From Streptomyces akebiae (GTDB taxonomy: Bacteria > Actinomycetota > Actinomycetes > Streptomycetales > Streptomycetaceae): DNA of 64,000 nt. The DNA lies in contig NZ_CP080647.1 of the NCBI RefSeq assembly GCF_019599145.1, positions 1,674,001-1,738,000 of the forward strand, read 5' to 3'. Both the position numbers and the translations under genes were made by a program. Below the pieces are notes generated by a model. It ran no database searches. It worked only from the letters and a program-made list of their open reading frames with translations, and was not told where the DNA came from. Shown here in pieces: positions 42,399-50,612 of this stretch (positions within the stretch are counted from its first letter, which is position 1; each line of letters starts with the position of its first letter).

Positions 42399-43187
42399 CT
42401 ACACCGCATCCTTCATCACCTGGTCCCGCAGCCGGTCACAGCACCGGCTGATCAAGCGCGACACGTGCATCTGGGAGATCCCCAACTGCTCGGCGATGCG
42501 GCTCTGCGTCATGTCTCCGAAGAAGCGCATGTACAGGATCGCCCGCTCCCGCTCCGGCAGCGCGGCCAGGCGGGGCTTCACGGCCTCCCTGTCCACCACC
42601 GTGTCCAGCGCGGGATCCATCGACCCGAGCGCGTCGCTCAGCGAGTAGCCGTCCTCGCTCCCCGGCAGCTCCGCGTCCAGCGACAGCGCCGTGAAACTCT
42701 CCAGGGCCTCCAGCCCGACCTGGACGTCCTCCTCGCTCATGTTCGCGTGCGCCGCGATCTCCGCGACGGTGGGGCGCCGCCCGGAGATCGTCTGGGACAG
42801 GTCCTGACTGGCGAACCGCACGCGGTTGCGCAGGTCCTGGACCCGGCGCGGCACGTGCAGGGTCCACATGTGGTCCCGGAAGTGCCGCTTGATCTCACCG
42901 GTGACGGTGGGTACGGCATAGCTCTCGAAGGCGTTGCCGCGCTCGGGGTCGTAGCGGTCGACGGCCTTGACGAGGCCGAGGTACGCGACCTGGCGCAGGT
43001 CCTCGTAGCTCTCGCCGCGGCTGCGGAACCGGCCCGCGAGCCGTTCGGCCATGGGGAGCCACGCTTCGATGATCTGATCACGCAGGGTGTCCCGCTGCTG
43101 ACCTGCGGGAAGTGCGGCCAGTCGACGGAAGGCCTCCGCGGTGTCGGGGGCGTCGTCGTGCGGGTGGTGCTTGGCCTGAGTACGCAT
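42399..43187 (-). CDS. SigB/SigF/SigG-family RNA polymerase sigma factor
   Basis: 262 residues from ATG 43187 (longer in-frame starts upstream are possible). Region 2 is AERLAGRFRSRGESYEDLRQVAYLGLVKAVDRYDPERG followed by FESYAVPTVTGEIKRHFRD. Region 3 includes RRPTVAEIAAHANMSEEDV. Region 4 is ALPERERAILYMRFFGDMTQSRIAEQLGISQMHVSRLISR. This is the stress/development group (SigB, SigF, SigH and relatives) that recognises GNNT...GGGTAC-type promoters and is normally held by an anti-sigma factor. No anti-sigma or anti-anti-sigma gene is adjacent. At least one perfect promoter of the expected type lies 2 kb downstream (45266). Confidence 0.95.
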   Translation of the reverse strand: MRTQAKHHPHDDAPDTAEAFRRLAALPAGQQRDTLRDQIIEAWLPMAERLAGRFRSRGESYEDLRQVAYLGLVKAVDRYDPERGNAFESYAVPTVTGEIKRHFRDHMWTLHVPRRVQDLRNRVRFASQDLSQTISGRRPTVAEIAAHANMSEEDVQVGLEALESFTALSLDAELPGSEDGYSLSDALGSMDPALDTVVDREAVKPRLAALPERERAILYMRFFGDMTQSRIAEQLGISQMHVSRLISRCCDRLRDQVMKDAV

Positions 43188-43362
43188 GGTGCGTCGCAAC
43201 TCCCTGGATGGCGCTCTGGGATGGACGGTCACCGTGGGGGCGCGGACGTGCGCACGAGACAGCACATCCGGGATGGAATGATCGCCTCTTCCACGGACGT
43301 GCCTCCTGTCCGAAGCACTGTTATGCGCCTGCCCCGGATCATGCACGGCAAACACATTCGAA

Positions 43363-43386
43363 GTTTTCCGTTCCGCCCGCGGGTGA
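43363..43386 (+). promoter_or_regulatory. SigB-type promoter candidate for the TPP-enzyme gene
   Basis: GTTT, 14 nt, GGGTGA: the -10 differs from GGGTAC/T at one important base. It lies 35 bp before the start codon, in the 233-bp gap shared with the divergent sigma-factor gene. Confidence 0.45.
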
Positions 43387-43420
43387 CTCGCTCGGGAGAT
43401 CACACCCCGGGAGGTCCAGT

Positions 43421-45229
43421 ATGAGCACCACCGTCGCCGATCACATCTTGCGGAGGCTGCGCGCATGGGGAGTCGAACAGGTATTCGGATATCCGGGGGA
43501 CGGCATCAACGGGCTGCTCGCGGCCTGGGGCCGGGCCGAGGACCGGCCCCGGTTCATCCAGTCCCGGCACGAGGAGATGTCCGCGTTCCAGGCGGTCGGG
43601 TACGCCAAGTTCTCCGGTCGGCTGGGGGTGTGCGCGGCGACGTCGGGTCCGGGCGCGATCCATCTGCTCAACGGCCTGTACGACGCCAAGCTGGACCATG
43701 TGCCGGTGCTGGCGATCGTCGGCCAGACGCACCGCAGCGCGATGGGCGGTTCCTACCAGCAGGAGGTCGACCTGCACACCCTGTTCAAGGACGTGGCCTC
43801 GGACTTCGTCGAGACGGTGACCGTGCCCGAGCAGCTGCCGAACGTCCTCGACCGGGCGATCCGCACCGCCCGCGCCCGCCGCGCGCCGACGGCCGTCATC
43901 GTCCCCGGTGACGTGCAGGAACTGGAGTACTCGGCGCCGACCCACGAGTTCAAGATGGTCCCCTCCAGCCTGGGCGGCGGCGCCTGGACGACGGTGCCGT
44001 CCACCGAGTCGGTGGAGCGGGCCGCCGAGATCCTGAACGCCGGCGACAAGGTCGCGATCCTCATCGGGCAGGGCGCCGCCGGTGCCCGTGCCGAGGTGAC
44101 CCGGATCGCCGAGCTGCTCGGCGCGGGCGTCGCCAAGGCGCTCCTCGGCAAGGACGCGCTGAGCGACGAACTGCCGTACGTCACCGGCTCGATCGGGCTG
44201 CTGGGCACGCGCCCGTCGTACGAGCTGATGCGCGACTGCGACACGCTGCTGACCATCGGCTCGTCGTTCCCGTACTCCCAGTTCCTGCCGGACTTCGGCA
44301 AGGCGCGGGCCGTGCAGATCGACATCGACCCGCACATGGTCGGGATGCGCTACCCGTACGAGGTGAATCTCGTCGGGGACGCCAAGGCGACGCTGGAGCG
44401 GCTGATCCCCCTGATCGATCCGGAGCGGGGCCGCGAGTGGTACGACGAGGTGTGCGCGGGGGTGGCGCGCTGGCGCGAGGTGACGGCCCGTCGCGCGGAG
44501 CTGTCGGCCGATCCGATCAACCCGGAGCTGGTGGCCCACGCCCTCGATCCGCTGCTGCCGGACGACGCGATCATCTCCTCGGACTCCGGTTCGGCGGCGA
44601 ACTGGTACGCCCGGCACATCACCATGCGCGGACGCATGCGCGGTTCGCTGTCGGGCACGCTGGCGACGATGGGCTGCGGGGTGCCGTACGCGATCGGCGC
44701 GAAGTTCGCACACCCGGACCGTCCGGCGATCGCCCTGGTCGGGGACGGGGCGATGCAGATGAACGGCATGGCGGAGCTGATCACGGCGGCCAAGTACGCG
44801 GACCGCTGGGAGGATCCGCGGCTGGTGGTGGCCGTCTGGAACAACCACGACCTCAACCAGGTGACGTGGGAGCTGCGGGCGATGGGCGGCGAGCCCTCCT
44901 TCCTGCCCTCGCAGGAGCTGCCGGACGTCCAGTACGCCGCCTTCGCGCGCTCGCTCGGGCTGACCGGGATCCGCGTGGAGAAGCCCGAGGACGTCGAGGC
45001 GGGCTGGCGCGCGGCCCTCTCGGCGGACGGTCCGGCGGTGGTGGAGTTCCTCACCGACCCGGCGGTGCCCCCGATCCCGCCGCACGCGACCTGGGAGCAG
45101 ATGGAGTCCACGGCCGCCTCGATCCTCAAGGGCGACGCCGACCGGGCGTCCATGGTCAAGCAGGGCTTCAAGGCGAAGCTGCAGGAGTTCCTGCCGGGCA
45201 CCAGGTCGAAGGACGACAGCGCGTCGTGA
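43421..45229 (+). CDS. Thiamine-diphosphate-dependent enzyme (pyruvate oxidase/acetolactate-synthase-like)
   Basis: 602 residues from ATG 43421 (GGGAGG upstream). The three POX-family domains are present: pyrimidine-binding (GVEQVFGYPGDGINGL with the catalytic Glu in SRHEEMSAFQAVGYAK), central FAD/ADP-type domain (about 200-330), and PP-binding GDGAMQMNGMAELITAAKY ending with Asn in WNNHDLNQ. It differs from biosynthetic IlvB and resembles the stress-linked pyruvate-oxidase-like proteins of actinomycetes, which would convert pyruvate to acetate or acetyl phosphate. A SigB-like promoter candidate precedes it. Confidence 0.88.
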   Translation: MSTTVADHILRRLRAWGVEQVFGYPGDGINGLLAAWGRAEDRPRFIQSRHEEMSAFQAVGYAKFSGRLGVCAATSGPGAIHLLNGLYDAKLDHVPVLAIVGQTHRSAMGGSYQQEVDLHTLFKDVASDFVETVTVPEQLPNVLDRAIRTARARRAPTAVIVPGDVQELEYSAPTHEFKMVPSSLGGGAWTTVPSTESVERAAEILNAGDKVAILIGQGAAGARAEVTRIAELLGAGVAKALLGKDALSDELPYVTGSIGLLGTRPSYELMRDCDTLLTIGSSFPYSQFLPDFGKARAVQIDIDPHMVGMRYPYEVNLVGDAKATLERLIPLIDPERGREWYDEVCAGVARWREVTARRAELSADPINPELVAHALDPLLPDDAIISSDSGSAANWYARHITMRGRMRGSLSGTLATMGCGVPYAIGAKFAHPDRPAIALVGDGAMQMNGMAELITAAKYADRWEDPRLVVAVWNNHDLNQVTWELRAMGGEPSFLPSQELPDVQYAAFARSLGLTGIRVEKPEDVEAGWRAALSADGPAVVEFLTDPAVPPIPPHATWEQMESTAASILKGDADRASMVKQGFKAKLQEFLPGTRSKDDSAS

Positions 45230-45265
45230 GCCGCCGCCCGGCCCTCGATCCCTGGCCCGGCCTCC

Positions 45266-45290
45266 GTGTCGGTGCCGGGGGTTCGGGTAC
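45266..45290 (+). promoter_or_regulatory. Perfect SigB-type promoter upstream of the DUF2795 gene
   Basis: GTGT, 15 nt, GGGTAC: every conserved base of the Streptomyces SigB consensus GNNT-N14/16-GGGTAY is present. The -10 ends 33 bp before the ATG at 45324. Confidence 0.7.
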
Positions 45291-45323
45291 GCGGGGGGCC
45301 ACCAACCCATCTGGAGGGGAGTC

Positions 45324-45797
45324 ATGCAGCGAGGCAGCGACCGGCTGAGCGCCCACCGCGACGACGAGATGAAGCACGAACTGCAGGGGTTGCTCCGTTC
45401 GGGGCATCCCACCCGGACGGAGGAGTGGAACGACCCCGAGCCCTACGCCGAGGACGACCCGGAGGTGGCGTACGGGCCGGTGACGCCGAGCCGGGCGCCC
45501 GCCCGGGTGGAGGCGCTACGGCTCGAACTGGCCCGGATCCTGGGCCGTACGTCGTTCCCGGCGGGCCCCGCCGAGCTGATCCGGACCCTGCGGGGCCGGC
45601 ACGCCCCGGACGGGCTCGTGGCGCCCCTGGAGCGGCTGCCGCGGAAGGCGCGCTACGACTCGGCCCACCAGCTCGCGGAGGCCGTGGTCCAGGTCCAGGA
45701 CGAGAGCGGTGAGTCCGGGGAGAGCGGGCGGACGGGGGGCGGTGCCGCACGGCCTCCGGCGGACGCCACGGAATCCGCACACGACGGGGACACATAG
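45324..45797 (+). CDS. DUF2795 domain protein
   Basis: 157 residues with GGAGGGGA before the ATG. The DUF2795 domain is in the second half (about 65-125): LELARILGRTSFPAGPAELIRTLRGRHAP, then LERLPRKARYDSAHQLAEAV. The N-terminus is acidic and carries HELQGLLRSGHPTRTEEW, the C-terminus is Glu/Ser/Gly low complexity. DUF2795 proteins are small helical proteins, frequent among stress-induced Streptomyces genes and without known activity. A perfect SigB-type promoter upstream supports a general-stress role. Confidence 0.85.
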   Translation: MQRGSDRLSAHRDDEMKHELQGLLRSGHPTRTEEWNDPEPYAEDDPEVAYGPVTPSRAPARVEALRLELARILGRTSFPAGPAELIRTLRGRHAPDGLVAPLERLPRKARYDSAHQLAEAVVQVQDESGESGESGRTGGGAARPPADATESAHDGDT

Positions 45798-45810
45798 GCC
45801 CCCAGCTCGC

Positions 45811-45816
45811 GGGTAC
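45811..45816 (+). promoter_or_regulatory. SigB-type -10 candidate for the CBS gene
   Basis: GGGTAC with ACAT (expected GNNT) 15 nt upstream, 69 bp before the CBS-protein start. Weaker than the promoter at 45266 because of the -35 mismatch. Confidence 0.35.
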
Positions 45817-45885
45817 TGCGGGCAAGGTCACGCCGATGCGGGCGTGCCCCCCGGCCGGGGCGGAGCGAGGAAAGGCCCGGAGACC

Positions 45886-46368
45886 ATGGCCGAGTTCGTG
45901 AGGGAAGTCATGACCCCAGGAGCGGTGGCGGTCCGCCCGGACGCCTCGCTCGTGGAGGCGGCTCAGCTGATGCGCGCCGAGAACATCGGGGATGTGCTCG
46001 TGGCGGCCGACGGGCAGGTGATCGGGGTCCTGACCGACCGCGACATCACCCTGCGGGCCGTCGCCGACGGTGCGGACCCGCTGACGGTGAGCGCCCAGGC
46101 CGTCTGCACCCCGAACCCGGTCGTGGTCGGCCCGGACGACGCGGTGGCCGCCGCGGTCGAGCTGATGCGCGACCACGCGATACGCCGGCTCCCCGTCGTG
46201 CAGGACGGGCACCCGGTGGGCATGGTCAGCCTCGGTGACCTGGCCGTCGCCCAGGACCCCGGCTCGGCGCTCGCCCACATCAGCCGGGCGGAACCGGAGC
46301 CCTGGCCGGGGACGGACCCGGCCTCCGGGGGCGGCCCCGGGATCGGCCCGGGTCCGGTCCCGGCCTGA
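45886..46368 (+). CDS. Tandem CBS-domain protein
   Basis: 160 residues from ATG 45886. Two CBS motifs fill residues 1-130: VREVMTPGAVAVRPDASLVEAAQLMRAENIGDVLV and ...PVVVGPDDAVAAAVELMRDHAIRRLPVVQDGHPVGMVSLGDLA. The tail is Pro/Gly-rich and disordered. CBS pairs (Bateman modules) bind adenine nucleotides and act as energy sensors. Stand-alone versions are typical of hypoxia and dormancy regulons in actinobacteria. It sits with DUF2795, TPP-enzyme and sigma-factor genes, consistent with a stress role. Confidence 0.92.
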   Translation: MAEFVREVMTPGAVAVRPDASLVEAAQLMRAENIGDVLVAADGQVIGVLTDRDITLRAVADGADPLTVSAQAVCTPNPVVVGPDDAVAAAVELMRDHAIRRLPVVQDGHPVGMVSLGDLAVAQDPGSALAHISRAEPEPWPGTDPASGGGPGIGPGPVPA

Positions 46369-46529
46369 CGGAGCGGCCCGGCTTCGGTCCGCCGGACCGG
46401 GGCCGGGCCCCGCCCCCTCCCGCCGCACCGGCTCGCGGCCGCCCGGCCCGCCGCCCGCGGCCCGCCCCGACCACCCGGCACCCCACGACCCCGGCACCAC
46501 CCGCTCGGACAGCGACCGGCACGGAGACC

Positions 46530-46859
46530 ATGGACGACGACAGCGTGAGCACCGATCAGCGGCCCGACCGCTCCCGTACCCCCGTCCTGGAGGCCCTGGA
46601 GCACTACCGGCGCACCGGCCGTCGGCCCTTCTCACCGCCCGGCCACAAGGGCGGTACGGGTGTGGACGCCCGGGTCGCCCTGACGCTCGGCCCCGATGTG
46701 TTCGCCTCGGACGTACTCGCCCGCAACGGGCTCGACGACCGGCGGATGTCGGGCAGGGTCCTGGAGCGGGCCCTACCTCGGATCCGGGGTGCACACGGCA
46801 TGTACGTACCCGATCCGTCGGACCCGGAGCTGCGCACCCTGCGCGTGGTGGCCCCGTGA
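46530..46859 (+). pseudogene. Internally deleted Orn/Lys/Arg decarboxylase gene (109 residues left)
   Basis: The first 75 or so residues match the N-terminus of stand-alone Orn/Lys/Arg decarboxylases: TPVLEALEHYRRTGRRPFSPPGHKGG, then VALTLGPDVFASDVL and NGLDDR. The last 23 or so, GMYVPDPSDPELRTLRVVA, match the family's C-terminal end. Roughly 370-400 residues between them, with the PLP lysine and substrate site, are missing, and the junction (about 46775-46800) is in frame. The product cannot be a decarboxylase. It could be a stable mini-protein or a decaying gene. An ATG start and GC-biased codons are kept. Confidence 0.75.
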
Positions 46860-46873
46860 CCGACGGCCTACCA

Positions 46874-46930
46874 GGCACGGAACACGGAACACGGAACAAG
46901 GCACCGAACAAGGCACGGAACAAGGCAAGG
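46874..46930. repeat. Imperfect tandem repeat in the leader of the DJ-1 gene
   Basis: ACGGAAC occurs three times at 7-bp intervals, followed by three 13- to 14-bp units of the AAGGCACGGAACA type. It fills the space between the decarboxylase remnant and the DJ-1 ribosome-binding site. Confidence 0.65.
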
Positions 46931-46948
46931 AGAGGAGATCGAGCAGCC

Positions 46949-47491
46949 ATGCGTATCGCATTCCTGACAGCACCCGAGGGTGTCGAGCAGATCGAGCTGA
47001 CCGAGCCATGGCAGGCGGCGGAGAACGCCGGTCACGAACCCGTGCTGGTGTCGACGAAGTCCGGGCGGATCCAGGCCTTCGACCATCTCGACAAGGCGGA
47101 CACGTTCGCCGTGGACGCCGTGGTGGGCGAGGCTCCGGCCGAGTCGTTCGACGCGCTGGTCCTGCCCGGTGGGGTGGCGAACCCGGACTTCCTGCGCATG
47201 GACGACCAGGCCGTGTCGTTCGTCCGCTCCTTCTTCGAGCGGGGCCGTCCCGTCGCGGCGATCTGTCACGCGCCGTGGACGCTGGTGGAGGCGGACGTGG
47301 TGCGCGGCCGGGTCCTGACCTCGTGGCCGAGTCTGCGCACGGACATCCGCAACGCGGGCGGCACCTGGGTGGACGAGCAGGTGAGGATCTGCGACCACGG
47401 CTCCAACAAGCTGGTGACCAGCCGCAAACCGGACGACCTCAAGGCGTTCTGTGAGGCGTTCCTCGATGTCTTTTCCCAGGAGGCCGCCTGA
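46949..47491 (+). CDS. DJ-1/PfpI-family protein (glutamine-amidotransferase-like)
   Basis: 180 residues from ATG 46949. The nucleophile elbow is AAICHAPWTLVEA with Cys about 109 followed by His, and the family Glu is in PEGVEQIELTEPW. LPGGVANPDFLR and GGTWVDEQV complete the PfpI/YraA signature. Such proteins act in carbonyl or oxidative stress, as deglycase, glyoxalase or protease-like enzymes; which one is debated. Its stop overlaps the catalase start by one base (TGATG), so it and the catalase are translationally coupled. It lies downstream of the decarboxylase remnant. Confidence 0.9.
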   Translation: MRIAFLTAPEGVEQIELTEPWQAAENAGHEPVLVSTKSGRIQAFDHLDKADTFAVDAVVGEAPAESFDALVLPGGVANPDFLRMDDQAVSFVRSFFERGRPVAAICHAPWTLVEADVVRGRVLTSWPSLRTDIRNAGGTWVDEQVRICDHGSNKLVTSRKPDDLKAFCEAFLDVFSQEAA

Positions 47492-49596
47492 TGAGCTCAC
47501 CCATGGACCGCAAGCAGGAGCAGCGTGAGGCGGCCCACCCGGTCGACCCGGCCTCGGGCCCCCTCACCACCGACCAGGGCGTGGCCGTCGACCACACCGA
47601 CGACTCACTGACCGTCGGTGAGCGCGGGCCGACCCTGATGGAGGACTTCCACTTCCGGGAGAAGCTCACCCACTTCGACCACGAGCGGATCCCGGAGCGG
47701 GTGGTCCACGCCCGGGGCGCGGGCGCGTACGGGTACTTCGAACCGTACGAGTCCTGTGCGGAGTTCACCCGCGCCGCGTTCCTCCAGGACCCGTCGGTCC
47801 GCACCCCGGTCTTCGTACGGTTCTCGACCGTGCAGGGACCGCGCGGCTCGGCGGACACCGTGCGGGACGTACGCGGCTTCGCGACCAAGTTCTATACGTC
47901 CGAGGGCAATTACGACCTGGTCGGGAACAACTTCCCGGTCTTCTTCATCCAGGACGGGATCAAGTTCCCCGACTTCGTGCACGCGGTGAAGCCGGAGCCG
48001 CACAACGACATCCCGACGGGCGCGTCCGCGCACGACACGCTCTGGGACTTCGTGTCCCTCCAGCCGGAGACACTGCACGCGATCATGTGGCTGATGTCCG
48101 ACCGGGCGATCCCGCGCAGCTACCGCATGATGCAGGGCTTCGGCGTGCACACCTTCCGCTTCGTGACCGCCGACGGGCGGGGCACGTTCGTGAAGTTCCA
48201 CTGGAAGCCGAAGCTGGGCACGCACTCGCTGGTGTGGGACGAGGCGCAGGAGTGCCAGGGCCGGGACCCGGACTTCAACCGCCGGGACCTGTGGGACGCC
48301 ATCGAGGCCGGTGAGTTCCCCGAGTGGGAGCTGGGCGTCCAACTGGTGCCGGAGGAGGACGAGTTCGCCTTCGACTTCGATCTGCTCGACGCCACGAAGC
48401 TCATCCCCGAGGAGCAGGTGCCGGTGCGGCCGATCGGCCGTATGGTGCTGGACCGCAACCCCGAGAACTTCTTCGCGGAGACGGAACAGGTCGCCTTCCA
48501 CACCGCGAACGTCGTCCCGGGCATCGACTTCACCAACGACCCGCTGCTGCAGGCCCGCAACTTCTCCTACCTGGACACCCAGTTGATCCGCCTCGGCGGC
48601 CCCAACTTCAGCCAGCTGCCGGTGAACCGCCCCGTGGCCCCCGTGCGCACCAACCACCGCGACGGCTATCACCAGTCGGCGATCCACCGCGGCACGAACT
48701 ACTTCCCGAACTCCCTCGGCGGGGGCTGCCCGGCCCACGCGGGCGTCGACCCGCACGCGTACACGCACCTCGCCGAGCGCGTCGACGGCGCCAAGATCCG
48801 CCGCCGCAGCGAGAGTTTCAAGGATCACCACAGCCAGCCCGCCATGTTCTGGAACAGCATGGCGCCCTGGGAGAAGCAGCACATCGTGGCCGCCTTCCGT
48901 TTCGAACTGGGCAAGGTCGGCGCCCTCTCCGTCCGCGCCCGCACGGTGGAGCAACTGACCAAGGTGGACCCGGAGTTGGCGGCCGAGGTGGCGAAGGGCA
49001 TCGGCGTGCCCGTCCCGTCGGACGCCGAGCCGGTGGCGTACAAGCTCACCTCTCCGGCCCTCAGCCTGGAGGCGCAGCGCGGCCCCGGTTCCATCCGTAC
49101 CCGGCAGATCGCCGTGCTGGTCGCCGACGGTGTGGACGCCGAGCAGGTGACCGCTGTGCGGGAGGCGCTGGCGGCCGAGGGGGCGATCGTGGAGGCGCTG
49201 GCGGCCCAGGACGGCACCGTACGCGGCGCGGACGGCGCGGAGTACACCGTGGACCGGGCCCTGCCGACGGTGGCGTCCGTCCTGTACGACGCCGTACTCC
49301 TCCCCGGTGGTCCCGTCGGCACCCCGCCCCAGGCGACCGACCCCGACGCCATGCGCTTCGTCCGCGACGCCTACCGGCACGGCAAGCCGATCGGCGCCCT
49401 GGGGTCCGGCGTCGGTGTCGTCGCCGCCCTCCGACCCGAGGGGGTCCGTCTCTCCTCCGAGTTCCACCATGTGGTGGCGGACCGGGGCGTGGTGACGGAC
49501 ACGGCCCAGGGCACCGCGAGCGAGGACTTCACCAGGGAGTTCGTGTCGGCGATCGCGGCCCACCGCCACTGGAACCGCCCACCGACCCGCAGCTGA
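47491..49596 (+). CDS. katE: Large-subunit monofunctional catalase (KatE/HPII type)
   Basis: 701 residues, the length of clade-2 catalases. Catalytic His73 is in [16 protein letters not shown], the distal Asn in [12 protein letters not shown], and the heme-ligating Tyr in [18 protein letters not shown]. After about 530 residues comes a C-terminal class-I-glutaminase/DJ-1-like domain ([17 protein letters not shown] to [10 protein letters not shown]), characteristic of HPII and lacking the amidotransferase Cys. It degrades hydrogen peroxide in the cytosol. It is coupled to the DJ-1 gene upstream, itself a free-standing version of the same fold. A strong terminator follows. Confidence 0.96.
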   Translation: MSSPMDRKQEQREAAHPVDPASGPLTTDQGVAVDHTDDSLTVGERGPTLMEDFHFREKLTHFDHERIPERVVHARGAGAYGYFEPYESCAEFTRAAFLQDPSVRTPVFVRFSTVQGPRGSADTVRDVRGFATKFYTSEGNYDLVGNNFPVFFIQDGIKFPDFVHAVKPEPHNDIPTGASAHDTLWDFVSLQPETLHAIMWLMSDRAIPRSYRMMQGFGVHTFRFVTADGRGTFVKFHWKPKLGTHSLVWDEAQECQGRDPDFNRRDLWDAIEAGEFPEWELGVQLVPEEDEFAFDFDLLDATKLIPEEQVPVRPIGRMVLDRNPENFFAETEQVAFHTANVVPGIDFTNDPLLQARNFSYLDTQLIRLGGPNFSQLPVNRPVAPVRTNHRDGYHQSAIHRGTNYFPNSLGGGCPAHAGVDPHAYTHLAERVDGAKIRRRSESFKDHHSQPAMFWNSMAPWEKQHIVAAFRFELGKVGALSVRARTVEQLTKVDPELAAEVAKGIGVPVPSDAEPVAYKLTSPALSLEAQRGPGSIRTRQIAVLVADGVDAEQVTAVREALAAEGAIVEALAAQDGTVRGADGAEYTVDRALPTVASVLYDAVLLPGGPVGTPPQATDPDAMRFVRDAYRHGKPIGALGSGVGVVAALRPEGVRLSSEFHHVVADRGVVTDTAQGTASEDFTREFVSAIAAHRHWNRPPTRS

Positions 49597-49612
49597 CGGC
49601 GACGACACGCAC

Positions 49613-49643
49613 CTGGGGCGCCTCTCGAAGAGGGGCGCCCCAG
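49613..49643 (+). terminator. Terminator of the catalase gene
   Basis: CTGGGGCGCCTCTC pairs with GAGGGGCGCCCCAG over 14 bp (one G-T) around a GAA triloop, 17 bp after the stop. Confidence 0.88.
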
Positions 49644-49655
49644 TGCTTTCCGTCG

Positions 49656-49690
49656 TTCAGGGGCGCGGGAATCGCGCGAGCAACCACGAC
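49656..49690 (-). repeat. Dispersed extragenic palindromic repeat, copy 4
   Basis: Minus-strand copy: GTCGTGGTTGCTCGCGCG then ATTCCCGCGCCCCTGAA. Located between the catalase terminator and the convergent TIGR03086 gene. Confidence 0.78.
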
Positions 49691-49743
49691 GCACCCGAGC
49701 CCCGCGACGCACGATCAGCCCGCCCCTGGACCGGCCCAGGGCC

Positions 49744-50337
49744 CTAAGGCCTCCGCCCGAGCAGACACAGCAACCTGGTCTGCGCATCGGCCCCCGCGGG
49801 CGGAGTCACCGGCGCCCCGAACAGCCCACTCTTCTCCAGGTCACCGGCGTACGGAGCGATCTCGTCCATCGCGAACCGCACCAACTCCCCCGGCAGCCGC
49901 TCGTCCGCCCCGATCGCCCGCGACAGATCCCACGCGTGCACGACGAGGTCGGCGACCATCTGCGCGCAGTACGCGGTCGCCGGAGTGTCGCCGTAGGACA
50001 GGTGGACCGTGCGGTCGAGCGCGCCGGGCGCCGTGAACGCCTCGCGCGCGGAGTGTGCGGCGGTGTCCCAGGAGGCCGCGGGGTCGGGCCCCAGCAGATC
50101 CCCTTCGAACGTGTCGCCGACCTCTTCGATCATGCAGCTGTCCCGTACCAACGAGGGCACCCACAGCTGCTCGGAGACGAGGTGGTTGACGAGGTCACGG
50201 ACCGACCACTCGGCGCAGGGCGTGTCCGCCCCCCACTGGTCGTCCCGGACGGCGTGGACCCGCGTGCCGAAGAGGTCCTGGGCCTCGGCGTGCCGGTCGA
50301 GCAGCGCACGCGTCCCCGCATTCGCCCCGGGTCTCAT
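49744..50337 (-). CDS. TIGR03086-family (DinB/maleylpyruvate-isomerase-like) metal-binding protein
   Basis: 197 residues from ATG 50337. LLDRHAEAQDLFGTRVHAVRDDQWGADTPCAEWSVRDLVNHLVSE gives the DinB-like four-helix bundle start with His near the N-terminus (DRH) and the NHL His. Later VADLVVHAWDLSRAIG supplies the third metal His. Relatives use mycothiol as cofactor for isomerisation or transfer. Terminal LLCLLGRRP is typical. It overlaps the upstream DUF6158 gene by 4 bp (ATGA), so the two are co-translated, and it is convergent with the catalase gene. Confidence 0.9.
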   Translation of the reverse strand: MRPGANAGTRALLDRHAEAQDLFGTRVHAVRDDQWGADTPCAEWSVRDLVNHLVSEQLWVPSLVRDSCMIEEVGDTFEGDLLGPDPAASWDTAAHSAREAFTAPGALDRTVHLSYGDTPATAYCAQMVADLVVHAWDLSRAIGADERLPGELVRFAMDEIAPYAGDLEKSGLFGAPVTPPAGADAQTRLLCLLGRRP

Positions 50338-50567
50338 GTCGCCGCCGGCCCTCGATCCCGCGCGCCGTCGCGGGTACGGCCCGGGACGACCGGCCGGCGT
50401 GGGTGGCGACGCAGATACTCGCCCTCCAGTTGGGCCATCCGTTCGTTGTGGGTGCGCAACGCCTCGCTCGACCCGTGCAGCAGCGTGTCGTGCCGCGTGC
50501 GGTGGATCGACTCCAGTTCCTTCATCAACTGCTGATCGTCCAGTTGGTCCGGGTGCACTCCGGTCAT
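50334..50567 (-). CDS. DUF6158 family small protein
   Basis: 77 residues from ATG 50567 (an in-frame ATG at 50597 is possible). The whole protein matches the actinobacterial DUF6158 type: DDQQLMKELESIHRTRHDTLL, then AQLEGEYLRRHPRRPVVPGRTRDGARDRG. It is helical, highly charged and has no known activity. Translationally coupled to the TIGR03086 protein. The huge hairpin just upstream (50613-50652) isolates the pair from the ABC-F gene. Confidence 0.8.
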   Translation of the reverse strand: MTGVHPDQLDDQQLMKELESIHRTRHDTLLHGSSEALRTHNERMAQLEGEYLRRHPRRPVVPGRTRDGARDRGPAAT

Positions 50568-50612
50568 GGTGGTACCCCGATCTCGGTGGTCCTCCATCCA
50601 CTGTACGAAGAT

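Noticed and set aside
47491..49596. Catalase C-terminal DJ-1-like domain as an active amidotransferase or protease
   Set aside because: The nucleophile elbow Cys is not present in the catalase domain (the position reads ALGSGVG), as in other HPII enzymes, so it is probably structural.
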